A stretch of 64,000 nucleotides of DNA from Pseudovibrio sp. Tun.PSC04-5.I4 (GTDB taxonomy: Bacteria > Pseudomonadota > Alphaproteobacteria > Rhizobiales > Stappiaceae), in contig NZ_FNLB01000006.1 in assembly GCF_900104145.1 (NCBI RefSeq), forward strand, positions 1,199,001 through 1,263,000. The letters are read 5' to 3'. Made by a program: the position numbers and the translations under genes. Positions 63,847 through 64,000 of this stretch are shown here, one piece after another (within the stretch, counting starts at the first letter, position 1; each line of letters begins with the position of its first letter). The notes under the pieces are model-generated. The model saw only the letters and a list, made by a program, of their open reading frames with translations, had not been told where the DNA came from and ran no database searches.

Positions 63847-64000
63847 ATGTGCTGACTAGCGGAAATCCTAAAGTTTTATGCGTTTGCATGGGTGCGGTTT
63901 AAGTCTCTGAAATTTCAGTGTTTTCAACAGCGAAACATCAAGATCTCTTTTTTGTCGTATGTCTTGGGAAAAACTCTAAAACGCTATTGCCAAGCTTTAA

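Noticed and set aside
1..64000. CRISPR arrays, tRNA or rRNA genes
   Set aside because: No regularly spaced direct repeats with spacers, no tRNA cloverleaf and no rRNA segment were found on reading the window.

Overview
The window looks like a chromosomal segment of a marine-type alphaproteobacterium. Supporting signs are a B12-dependent class II ribonucleotide reductase with tandem NrdR boxes, a NDUFA12-type complex I accessory subunit, an alphaproteobacterial suf operon with an Irr-type iron control element, an ExoR-like periplasmic Sel1 protein, and moderate G+C by eye. A Pseudovibrio/Stappiaceae-like host is my best guess; this is an inference from gene content, not a database match.

Layout. 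1-1.04 kb: one end of an IS66-family element inserted in, and breaking, a cytochrome P450 gene. 1.75-7.65 kb: a ribose operon rbsDACB-rbsR-rbsK with tandem LacI-type operators in front. 7.7-10.04 kb: a minus-strand queCDEF operon for the preQ1 precursor of queuosine, with a strongly self-complementary leader. 10.2-12.9 kb: a long helical protein of unknown function. 13.4-20.4 kb: a DUF1989/urea-carboxylase-associated protein, a CPA1 antiporter, a ferric-reductase-like flavocytochrome, a QseBC-like two-component system and a YghU-like glutathione transferase. 21.1-36.6 kb: two giant tandem genes (1234 and 3927 residues), the second with six LysM-like units. 36.8-37.7 kb: a norE/norF-like pair. 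38-40.2 kb: a 757-residue protein with an internal duplication. 40.7-42.1 kb: FetAB-type iron exporter. 42.3-46.2 kb: nrdJ and its control region. 46.7-48.7 kb: a degenerate receiver protein, NDUFA12-like protein and an alpha/beta hydrolase. 49.0-56.7 kb: the suf operon (desulfurase, sufB, C, D, S, T, A) followed by tenA. 56.8-62.2 kb: a TfoX-like protein, a diguanylate cyclase, a DEAD-box helicase and parE. 62.5-64 kb: a long hairpin, an exoR-like gene and a candidate small RNA.

The most unusual part is 10-40 kb. Two otherwise different minus-strand proteins (905 and 757 residues) on either side of the giant tandem genes start with a related short N-terminal segment (MPxxKL, then WAKxV[F/Y]Q, then PD 13 residues after the Trp). 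The giant genes have no signal peptide and no recognised enzyme domain that I can defend. Together these could be parts of one uncharacterised large-protein system, although the seven ordinary genes lying between the first of the two and the giants argue against a single operon.
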